From Amoebophrya sp. A120 (taxonomy: Eukaryota; Sar; Dinophyceae; Syndiniales; Amoebophryaceae), in the NCBI GenBank assembly GCA_905178155.1, contig CAJINV010000005.1, positions 5,523,747 to 5,587,746 of the forward strand: DNA of 64,000 nt, given 5' to 3'. Shown here piece after piece: positions 15,401 to 27,400 of this stretch (its first letter is position 1; every line of letters starts with the position of its first letter). A program made the translations under genes and the position numbers. The notes beneath the pieces were generated by a model. It worked only from the letters and a program-made list of their open reading frames with translations. It did not search any database and was not told the origin of the DNA.

Positions 15401-18400
15401 GTATTCTGTGCAAAAGTATCGTACTCGTACCAATCGCAGTCATGCAAGACAAATTTCTTTTTTAAGCTCAATCAGCATGAGAAATTCCATTTGTCATGCT
15501 GAGCTAATTTGTATTGCAATCCTACGAGTACGATACTTTTGCACTGCATAGTTTGGAATGCATGTCGACGAAGAGAGGTTGAATGCGAGTTACGAGAGAC
15601 TGTTCGGGGATGCCGACGCAACGCCGGAAATGTATGAACTGCAAAAGCATCGTACTAGTACAAATTGCATTACAAATTTTCTCAGCATGACAAATGCAAT
15701 TTGTAATGCTGTTTTACCTTAGGAAGAAGATTTGTCATGCATATTTTGAAATTAGTACGAGTGCGATACTTTTGCACAGCATAAAATGGTGAAAAAAGCC
15801 ATGGAGGAAAGAATGAAAACGCTGCAGGAACAGCGTGATAGAAGTACTACAGCTATGCGCGATAAAGTCGGTGACCACGGGAAAAATAAGGAGAGTGCTT
15901 CTAGTAGTAGTGGCCATCAAGAAACTCCAGCTCCTGCTAGAGCAGCGTATTCTTCTGTCTCAGCCTCTTCCCCTTCTTCTAGCAGCAGTGGGGTATTGTC
16001 CGGCTTCGGTCCTTTGCCCGACTCCACGGCAGACTTGCTGCCCATCGGGCCTTTTGCGGTTGTGCAGCAGGAGATGGACTCGGACTTGCGAAATGCAAAT
16101 GCAGCAGGACGAGAAGAACAAGAACATGCCACACTATCTGGAGCAGGAGGACAAAAACAACCAACGCGCACGGTGGAAATGACGGAAGCGGATTTTGTAA
16201 AATTTGTCGCGGAAGCGAAGAAATCTGCGGCTGGGCTCAACATAACGGAGACGGATTTACTGGGAGCAGGAGAACAAGCCGGGGGGATGAAGGGAAGTAC
16301 ATGCGGAAAGGAAGAAAGCCAAATCAGGGAGTTCGCAGCGGCCATGCAGAAATGGTGTGAGGAAAGTGAAAAAAGGATAGAAGCGAACTGCGGAAAATCC
16401 TCGTCATCTGGAGCTGCGGGTGGTGCAGCAGTGCAGGGCAACAATGCCTTTTCAACGCCACTCTGTGGAGGTTCCGCTGGCGTCAAGGCGTTCGGCTATC
16501 CGGCGCCGGCTTCTAGTGATGCAGGAGTAGAGCAGGCGCAGCAGCTGCAGGAGCTGGTGCAGCAGTTTGCTTACGGAACAGGTGCAGCAGCTGCAGGAGC
16601 AGCTGCCGCAGGACCAAAATCGAAAGCGAAGGGAGAGGTGTCGTTGCAAAAAACTCTCGCCAAAACGAAGGCCCCGCCTCCTTCAAAGCCAGCACCCAAA
16701 ACTTCCGCTTCGTCTAGTAGTAACCCGAAGGGGGCCACAGCAGCAGGAGCTCCTGCTGCTGCAAAGGGTAAAACCAAGCAGAAAACCCAGGAGCAAACTC
16801 TCGAGGAGAGTAAAAAGGCGGACCACCAGCTCCGGAAGCAAATCGCCCAGTCGGTGAGAAACACGATTGACTTGCACCTTGCTGACCCAAACACTTCACC
16901 GGAGGAATTGCAAAGGTTGAAACGACTTCAGGACAAAATCATCCCGACGTGTGACTTGATTGTGCGGTCGAAGGCCGAGATCAAAAACCTTCCGCGGGAC
17001 CAGGTGTTGCAAATCCAAGAGATGCAACGGGAATTCAAAGCGATGGAGGCGGAAGTAGATAAGCGCACGGACGCCGCGCAGCGGGAAAAAGCCGCGCAAT
17101 TGATCGAGCAAGCGGCGAGCAAGATTCAGGGGGCGTTAACCCAGGGCGAGGAAATGAAGAAAAAAGCAACGATGGCCGTGAAGGCACAAATGCTGGAGCA
17201 TTTGAATGCTGCATCAAAGGGAACATCATCAAGGGGAGCTCCTACAGGCGAAGAAGAAGTAGATGCTCATGCTGCTGTTATCAAGGGCGGGAGGATGTCG
17301 AAAAAGAAGAAAAAACAGATGAGAGAGGAGCAAGACGCGGAGCAGCAGCGCGATGATATCCGTGGTCGCGACAACATGCTAGCCACCGAGGAGGGTAGGG
17401 CATTCAAAAATAGAGTCGAGCTGAACGACGGTGGTAATCCGTTGTGTCATGGAAGTAAAGATGAGTTCCCCGAGGTGATCGACTGCAGTGATGATGACGA
17501 CGAAGCAAAGTTGGAAAAGTTCTACAACGATCAAGCTGAAGCTGTGACGCATGACATGGTCGCAATGGCAAATGCCTCGAAAGCCATGGACTATGTGCTG
17601 GGCAGGTGTGGTGACCTTTTGGACCGTCACGTTGAAGACCCGCAGCTGCGCCGCGAACTGCAGCTCCGCCGCGAGCAGCAGTTCCCTGGAAACAACAAAA
17701 TTGCGAGCATGTTCGACGAATCGGACTATGTTGAGGATGCGTGGGCTGTGGACAAAAGGACAAGCAACGCCGGAATGGTAGTAGATCACCAGGAGACGCC
17801 ATCAGCTGAGACAACCGCGAATTATCTCGACGAAGAAGAAGCTCCTGGGTTGCCGTCTTCAGCCTCAAAGCCGAAGAGGAACAAGAAAAAGTCCACGACC
17901 GCCACCAAGTCGAAACCCACTTCCGCGCTAGCGAAGTTGCAGAAGGAGTTGCAACAAAATGTGAAGAATTCGGAGGCTTATCAGAAGGAGAAGGAGGAAC
18001 AGGAGAAAAAGCGGAGACTAGAGCTGGAAAAGGAAGCCGCAGAACAGGGGGAGATATCCTGTGCAACAGTTGTATCGTGCTACTCTTTGGATTTGCACAT
18101 GCAATCTTGCATGAGAGATTGAGATGTTTTCTGCTGATTCTGCATGGCAAATTCCATTTCCCGCCTTCGAGCAAAAAAATTTGTGATGCAAGTACTACTA
18201 GCGCGATACTACTTGTTTTGCAATGCATAGGAGAGAAGGCGTCTCGCGGAGGAGTACAAGGTGCAACAGGAGGAAAAGATCAAGTATCACAAGGAAAAAT
18301 CCCCCCTCCCCATATCGAAAGGAAGTTTCTGATGCTGGACGTGCGCATACAAATCAGGTTTGTCTTGCAGTAGAGGACAGCAGGCTCCTGCCAAGCCTGA

Positions 18401-21400
18401 GTAGAGAGCCTTTGGACTAGGCGCTTAGCATGAGAAACGTCTATGCTGTAGGCCCAACAGCATCACGAACCACCTGCACAATGCGGCAGAGCCTGTGGAG
18501 TTGTCTTCTTGCAAGACAGACGTGATTTGTGGCCTCAAATCAGCAACACAGCATACCTTTTCGATATGGGGCGGGGGGATCTTTCCTCTCAATATCAAGG
18601 AAGAGCTCGCTTTGAAGCAAGAAAGGGAGCAAAAAGCGAGGGAGAGACAAGCCGAGAAGGAGAAGCAGAAAAAACAATTAGCGAAGCAACAGGCGCTGGC
18701 CAAGGCTGCGGACAAAAGAAACAGTAACGCAGGTGGGTTGATGGCCGCGAGTTTCGCGGATGTGGATCAGCTAGTACCAGACCACGCTTATTCAGACACG
18801 AGATCTGAGTTGAGCGCTAGCTGCAGTGCGGCGGACCAACAACTTCCGATCTCTCCATCTGGTGGAGCAGGAAATAAATCATCTTTACCGGCTTCCCCCG
18901 CCGCTGGTCCGAAAATATCCAAGGCTGTGGCGCAATCGCAATCCCCGTCGCATAATCTCCACTCCTCCGCGGCAAAACATTGTCCGTCCGTACGGACGAC
19001 GCCGAAATCTGCGGGTGTCAGCGGGTCTGCATTGGTTGTAACTCCTGCTGGGCCCCCGCTGCAACAGCAGCTGCAGCAACACAGCGGTTGTAGTTCATCG
19101 TCCCAAAATCCCAACACCCCGTTCCCGAGTGGAGGTACCAGTCGGAATAAAAACACGTCAGGCGAGAGCACGACCGCGTCGAGCATGTCAGCTGGTGGGT
19201 CTAGCACCACGACTGCGGCCTGCAGCTCCGCTGTGGGGAGTGGTGCCAGCCCGACGTACAGTGCGTGGTCGATCGGAAATTCGCCGAAGGTCCAGGCAGA
19301 GTTGCAGCAGCAGGCTGGTGCCACTACTGGGGGCTCCTCCGGTACAAATCGTATGACAGGTAGCGCACCTCCTCGCGGGCCTCCGCCCCCTCCACCGAAA
19401 CCTGCAAGTGGCGTCGCGGCCGGGGACGCAGCTGGGAAGATGAAACATCCGAAAGAGAAAGCTTTCGGTAGCTGCTCCGGCTCCGCTGGTGGTGAACAAC
19501 AAGAACCAAAGGGCCCTGCTCTTTCTCATCAAGTTAGTACAACTCAATCAGGAGGCTCTAGTACAACTTCCTGTAGTGTATTCCAACCGCCACCTGGGTC
19601 GTTGGAGTCGCTAGAGTGTGTGGACCTTCACAGTCGTGGCAGTGACAACAAGAAAAAGGAACATGACGTCGTCGCACAGAAAGGGCGCAAAGCATCTAAA
19701 CAGAAGTCGCAAGGAGCCCACCCGCAGCAGATACCTGCGCAAGACTACAAGGGCGCAGAGGCGACGTTTTTGCGGAGGATGGGCGTTGGAGGTACTTCTA
19801 AGGGCGCAGCAGGTACTACTTCTAGTTCTACGGCAGGCTCTTCAACAGGAGCATCGGGACCACCACAACCACTTGCAGGCCCACCTCCTGGGATCTTCAC
19901 GGGCGGTGCTGCTGCTGGTGATGTAAGAACAACTTTTACGTCATCAGGTGAACATCAGACAGTGCAGAGCAAGCAGCCTCTAGTACAACCTGTCGGCCGT
20001 GTCAGTCCGTTGGAAAACCTCTCTCCTGACCTGCTGGCCGCCCTGCCGCCGACAGTTGGTGGACCTGGACATCCCGAAGGAGATGAGCTGCTAGTAGGCT
20101 TGGATTGTCAACATGTTGGTCCGCTCGACCACCTTGCAGTAGAAGAAGTAGAACTTCATCACCACCAGCAAGACAAGTGGTCTTCCGCCTGTGTGCTCGA
20201 CGCGAACGATGCTGAAGTGACAGACCCCGAACTCGTCTCGCGGAACACGAGCAAATTTACCTCCCATATCCCACGAAAAAACTGTTTCACTGTGATGATT
20301 TTGCAATATCTGCATCACAAATTTGCTAAACATGACTCGGAAAACTTGCCATGCGCGCTTCCCAAGGGAAAACACGCTTCAAAATCCAATGTCTTGCAGG
20401 TGTAGCAAGACAAACACCTTGGTGCTTCGTTCTCTGCATCACAAGTTCACAGAGAAACAGTTCTTTCTTGCGATATCCCACAGCCGGACTCGAAGTACGA
20501 GCACGGCGCAGGAAGACCAGCCGGATTGCGAGCCGGAGCCGGGTCCGGATCCTCTTCTGATTATGGAACTGTCAGGATTGAAATTGACAAAGTTGAAAAA
20601 TTTGTGATGCATTAAATGCATGACAAGCAGCACGTGTGTTGCAGAGCAGGCAAGTGAGGCCGATTGCAAGCCTGTTTGGGGTTAGAGCTCGAGCTGCTAA
20701 AGTAGCATGAGAAAATCAGGCTTCTTTGCCTAAACAGAATGACAAACTGGATTTAGGGATCGCCAAAATTTGTCATGCACCAATTGGAAACTGGGTTCCA
20801 ACTGGCATCCATTTTATGCATGACAAACTATTTCAACTTTGTCGGTTTCAATCCTGACACACCCATACAGATGGAAGGCACAGTAGTTGTGCAGGGAAAT
20901 CATCAGCAGGTTGGACCACAACAGCGCCACACGTCGATCAGTCCCCTTCTCGACCCGGTTATTCAACCTACCACCCCCGTCCACATGAGCAGCACCGCTG
21001 GGCCCATATCACCGACGAGCGAATTGTTTTCCCGAAAGGGGCTGTGCGGTCCGAGTTTGCTACTGGACCCGTTGAAGCTAGATGAACAGCCACCGGGCTT
21101 ACCTACCCCGTCGCACTACCCACCTCCTGCACAGCAGGTCGTGGGCCCTCGTGCACGTTCGTCGTCTTCAACTTCATGCGCCGCTGGTACTATTAAAAAC
21201 AGCACGACAATAGAGCAACCAGCATTGAGCTCGCAACTTTATTCCGCCCCCTCGCCCTACGCAGCTGCCCTCACGCCGAAGTCTCCGTTTGGCGACACGT
21301 TTTTTGCCTTCGAGCCATCGCCGCACGGTTCGGAAAAGTCAGGCTCGAGTCCGGACCTGGCAGGGATGAAAGACGGCTCTTCTGGTGCAGCAGTCGAGGA

Positions 21401-24400
21401 GTTAGTAATTCCGCCTAGTGTAGAGGACCTCATGGGGCCGCAAAACTTGCTTCTTGGAAGTGCTTTCACAGAAGATCATGTGCCGGCTTCATCAGGAGCA
21501 GAACAACATCAAAGTGGTCATCTTCAAGTAGACAGCTCTCATCTGCAAGAACTCGTCTCATCTTCACAAGACCCTCTGAATCTGAGTTACAACTTGGATT
21601 TCGGCGACGCGCTTTTCGATCCCGAGATGCTGGCGGAGGCAGAACAAGCGGATGAGCAGATATCGTGAGAAAAAAGTGTTACAGGTACACACTCTGACGC
21701 AAGGCAAGCAAGACTGACAACCTCTGTCATGCAGGAAATGCTTGCCAGCGTCACTTCATTTGTGTTTTCCCTTTAATATGGTCTGCGCATTACAAGTTTT
21801 TTGCTCCATGCAGAGCTAATTTGTCATGCTGAAATTCCAAGAAGTGTGTAACTGTACCTGTAGCACTTTTTTCCTGTGATAGCAGAGGTCTCTGGATCAG
21901 TTGCCAGGAAACTTCACCGGCTTGACGGGCAGTAGATTCTTAGCTGGAGTTACAGGACGGACGATGTTGAAGAACTCAGCTGAGAATAATGTTGCCTCGG
22001 TTGGTCTTGGTGTTTATGTTCCTGCAGAAGTCTCGGTCTCGCCAGAGACACGGCCGCCACCAGGGCCGCCTGCTACTGGGGCCCCCGACGTCGTGTCTCC
22101 ATCTTCTGCTACTCCAGCAGTTATCACGACCGAATCCCTGTTGGACCGGGTCGGGCAAACGTTCCTGAAAGAAGCCGGCACGAGAAGCACTACGACTTTC
22201 AAAGTAGCCGGTGCTCCGACAACGTCGAAACAGCCTGGTGGTGCGGGACCAGCTGCCTATCAAATGTAAAAATGTCTGGGTCTGGAAGAATGCAACTTGT
22301 CATGCTAAATCTGAAGCATGCAAAAATCTGTGTTGCATGATTACCAAAAGTCGTCCAGTTTTGACCAAGTCGCGAGGGGGTTTCTCATGCAGGATAGGCA
22401 TGAGAGAGATCGCACAAAATCTGTCATGCTAGGCCCTGCATTCCAGACCTCGTGGGTCATGAGAAAGCTGCATGACAAATCGCGCATTCTTCCAGACCCA
22501 GACATTTTTACATTTGATACTGCCGTTGCCGATACAAGAAACGCAACTTCCTTTACAGTCAAAGACCTCGCTATGGACAGAACCTCAGGCAGGTTGATGC
22601 CGGATTTTTTGAAAAAAGTGGAATATCAAATGCAAAAATGTCTGGGTCTGGTGGAAGAATTCATGTTTGTCATGCTTGTCTGGCATGACTGTTAAATCTG
22701 TCATGCACGTTACACAAGAGCTCCGTTTTTCTGTCATGCAGAAGCGCAGTTTGTCATGCAGAATAGGCAACACCTAGGAGCTCAGAAACTTGTCATGCTG
22801 AGCCAGCATCTGTAGCCTCATCATGAGATGCCACCCAGCATCACAAGTTTCCAGACCCAGACATTTTTACAGTTGATATGGAAGGGAACTTGACCAAAGA
22901 CCCAGTTCCGGTTGGATTGATACCGCGAACAACCGGAGAAGAAGAAGATGAAGGAACAGCAGCTCTGCGTAGTTCCCCAGAGGCAGAGGATCTGGATCCT
23001 GCTGATGTGGATGTCGAGCACGGCAACGACAACGAGGAATTGCTGAAAAAGCTGCAAGATACGTTTTTCGAAAATCTTTCCTCCGGCCAGGATTTATTGC
23101 ACAAGAACTCCCAGGAACAAGCGCAAGGGCAAGCGGATGACGGAAAAACCAGCTACATTCCCTGGTATGTTTACAACCCGGACCAGGTCTTTTCCTCCCA
23201 AGCCGAGCCCTACTACCAAACCCTGACCACGCGCTCCTATGGTCCGCTTTATCCCGACAAATACGAAGTCTCTAAGTGGGCGTGGGCGTATGCCAAGGGA
23301 TTGATCGTCGACCGCCTTGTGTTGCTGTTTCAGCTGGTAGCGAACAGTTGTCCTGGGCCAGCTCCTGCTGTTCCCGGGAAGAGAACATCAAGGAACAAAG
23401 GAGCCGATAGAAGGAGCTCTCCTGCAGCTTATCGTGCAAGAAATAATGATGCTAGATCAGAACATCACGATGAAGAGCGGCAACAAGATGAAAGCGCCCG
23501 ACTTTACGACCTCTTCAGCACCGCTCTCGAAACTGACGCACTCCCGGGGCAGGAATACAAACAGCACTACAAACTGCCCAAGGCAACGCGCTCGAAATTG
23601 CGGGAACAAATGGGCGGGGTAGAACCAGAAAGCAAGGATAAGGAAGTAGAGTCGTTCAACACTGGAGGTGGACAACATCAAGATGTTGAACAAGATGATC
23701 TCGAATCGCTCGGATTCGACCAAGCAAAGCAACGGCAATATTTGATCTACAAGAGGGTTATCCGTTTGATGAACCAATTTGCAACGGAAAAAGCAGCCTT
23801 TGCCCTGTGGGTCGCGCTCATGGCCTTCCGGATGACAACCTTGAGCCCCTGGAGCGAAACAGATAGCGAGGCAGCGGCCGCGACGGCTCCCTACGCGAAC
23901 CCGAAAATAGGCACGGGTGCTGCGAATGTTGTTCCCAAGTGGAAGCAGAAGTTGCAACAAGAAAAAGAACAGATGACGACAGCTGGTGTTAGTACATCGA
24001 GCTTCTCTGCTTTCACGGAAACCAAAATTTCCGCTGAAGACTGGGCCTTTTTCGTCGCGAACGGCGGGTTTCTGTCCGGGGAAGGTGTCCTCGACCAGTA
24101 TGAGGACGGTCACAGTCGACTGAACCAAACCGCGCTTGGATTGTTGGGCGGGCGAGGTGCTGGAATAGGAACAACTGGTGCCAGCACATCAAGCAGTTCC
24201 ACCTCCAGAGGGGGTCTAGGTCTACGTCACGGCCAAAAAGAACATGAACAGCACGAACCATACCACCGCCCGAAAATCATCACGACCCTGAAAGCGAAGT
24301 GGAAGCAAGACGTTTTCAATGACAATTTGCTGAAAAAGGTTTGGTTCGCGCCCGCCCTGTCTGGTGGAAATAGGCAGAAGCACAGCAGGTTCGGCCTCTT

Positions 24401-27400
24401 GAGACGGCAGAGTACCTACCCGAAAGACGGGCGGAGACAAAGTTCGCAAAATCACCCCATGTTCAACGAGAGGGACCTGCAAAACGCGATCAAATTGCTG
24501 CGCAACTTCTTTGCCAGCCGCTCCAACGCTCTCTGTGCGTTCAGTAACGATTTGGCGAGCGTTTTGGTTTCTAGTACAACTTCGGGGCCAGCACCAGCAG
24601 GGTCTGGATCAACATCTCGAGGGTCTGGAGCCGGATCAGTACCTACAAGAACTGCTGCTGCTTCGGGATCGGATCCTCGTGAAGCGATTTTTGCTCCTCC
24701 CAAGAACGAAGACTATGCCAAAAATCATCCAGCTTCGTCTAGTACCGTTCCACCTCGCGCAGCCTATGTTTCTGAGCTGTTTCGCACGTTGGAAGAGAAG
24801 GGGCAGGCTGTGCCCATCAGTTCCTCGACTGGGATGGCCCAAGACGCCGCCGCTGCCTGTGCACTAGCGATCAAAGAGATAGTCGCTCCTACTGCTACTA
24901 CTTTAGTAGACCTCCCACCGGGATTAGAAGAGGCTACTACGACGTGGTCTCCTGTCGAATCTGGCTACAAAGTCGCGCTGCCCTCTGGGTCGCTCGAAGA
25001 GGACGAAGACCCGGAAAAGTATGCGAATGTAAATTTCCTGTACATGTACAACAAAATGCATGACAAATTTCGCTACCTTACATCAGAGCCCAGCTTGTCA
25101 TGCTGCACCAGGATTGAAGGCAAGTTTTGTCATGCAGAAACCACATTTGTACGTGTACGGGAAATTTACTGTGGATAAAAAGCTTCTGGACAGTTTGAAC
25201 GACGAAATCTTTGGGCCCTCGCCGACGCTTACCAAATGTAAAAATGTCTGGGTCTGGAAGAATGCAACTTGTAATGCGTATTTCAGAACACAGAAAAGTC
25301 TCTCATGCATACGTAGCGAAAGCTCCCACTTTTTGCCAGCAAAATAGGGGACTTGTCATGCGGATTCGGCATTGCGGAAGGTTCTCGAAACCTGTGATGC
25401 TAGAGCTTCCATGCCAGGCCTTCTGTGTCATGCAAAAACAGCATGACTCTTCCAGACCCAGACATTTTTACATTTGATAACGCTGCAGCGAGATGAAAAA
25501 ATATCGTTGCCCCCCGGGCTAGAGGAACTGGGACCGATGGAAGGGTTTGGGTTTGCGCAACCGACGCAAGGAGAAGCAACAAGTGCACGTGGTGTTGCGC
25601 CAGCGGCACGACCAGCAGGTGCAGGAGGTGCAGAAGCTGGAGCTGCCTCATCGTCAACGTCCACGGCTTCACGAGGACGTGTCGATTCATCGATGAAAAC
25701 AAAATCTTCTCCGGCACAACAAGCCACCTCGAAATTATCCACGATGAACACGCAGGCGCCGGAGTTTGTTCCCAGGGACCTCCAGAGAGGTGGACCGCAG
25801 GGCGCAGGCACCGTCGGTGGTCGAGATGGTGGAACAATAAATGCTGGCGTAGCTGCTTCATCTACTACTTCTGCTGCATCTCCTGGTGCGAACCATCATG
25901 GGGGCGGTACAGGAGCGAATTACAACTTCAATGTGAACGTCAACAACTTCTTTTTTCCCCAGCAGCACCAGCATCCGCAACAGGCCGGTGCTGTCGATTT
26001 AGGTGATGGCAGTAGTAGTTCTCCAATTGAAAGTGGGATGATGCAGTTCCCGTTTATGAATATGAATATGCCCGGCGGTGGTGGACCAGCAGCAGCAGCT
26101 GCTATGGGTACTATGGGACCTCCAGGCGCACCGCAGCTGCACCAGATGGGCGGAAACCCAGCAGGAGCCGTTTTCAACAGCATGAAGAACATCCAAAACT
26201 GCATGCAACTCCGCCAAGCGATGCAAGCAAGCATGATGGGCAATAATATGCAAGCCGCGTGGGCAGCCGCGGCGGCGGCTGCGGGGCATCAACACCGGTA
26301 TAACCAGCACCAAGCTGTTGCACAGCAGATGATGCAGGCACAGAGCCTACAGCAGCAACAGTATCAAGTGTAAAAATGTCTGGGTCTGCAAGATTGCAAC
26401 TTGTCATGCTGTTTTTGGACTCTAAAAAATTCTGTATTGCATGACCAGCAAGAGGAGCGCCGATTGTGCTACACGGACAGGGCATTTCTCATGCGGAAGG
26501 TGCATCAGGAAGACCTCTAAATATCAGCGATGCTAGGTCATGCATTACAGGCATCTTGGGTCATGAGAAATATGCATGACAAATCTTGCATTCTTCCAGA
26601 CCCAGACATTTTTACATTTGATAAACAGATGATGGCTGCGAAAGCTGCCGAGGCGGCCTGGTGGCAACAACAGTACCACCAGCATTGTGCTGGTGAGCAA
26701 CAGCAGCTAGGACATATGGATCAGCATGCTGCATCGGGAGTTGTAGATCCAACTGGAGCATCAAGTTCTGGCGCTTCTGCACCATCATCTTCGACGCACC
26801 AGCAGCAGCAGGAGATTAGGATGCCAGGACTTCTGGCCGCCGGTGCTGCTGGACGCCGCGACAGAACTTCTACGGTAAACTACCCGATGAAAAAATCTTC
26901 CACGACAGCACCTCCGACCGAGCCGTACAACTCCCCTGCCGATTTTAAGGATTTTCCCGAGCACGTACAAAGCCAGCTCTTGCAAGCCGCAGAAAGGCAA
27001 ACTGCAGTGCAAGAGGCAGAGCAAAACGCAGGGCAGTTGGTGGACAAGGCAGAAAGGGCTGCTGCTGCTGCTGCTGCATCTTCTTCTTCCGCAGGACCGG
27101 GGGCAAGAGGAACGCCGGCCAGCACAGGAGGGAGTACTACTAGAACTGCCGCCATCCCACTTAGTCTTCACGACCAAGAACTGGAGGAGCAACGTGTAAT
27201 GGATGTTGACCACCCAGGAGGAGAGTTGCACGTCGCGACATCCAGCGCACACACACAAAGACAAAGGATGAATCTTTTTCGCGGGCCGCCTCAGGCAGCG
27301 CACCCGTGGAAGCCATTTATCAAAAAACCTGGAGCAGCGGGCGGAGCAGGAGGAGGCTCTGGCTCTGCCAGCAGTGGTGCTGCTGGAAATAAGTACAGGA

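Noticed and set aside
3480-15783. Regularly spaced short repeats suggesting a CRISPR-like array
   Set aside because: Spacing is irregular, repeats are inverted pairs at element ends, and exons lie between them; the setting is eukaryotic.
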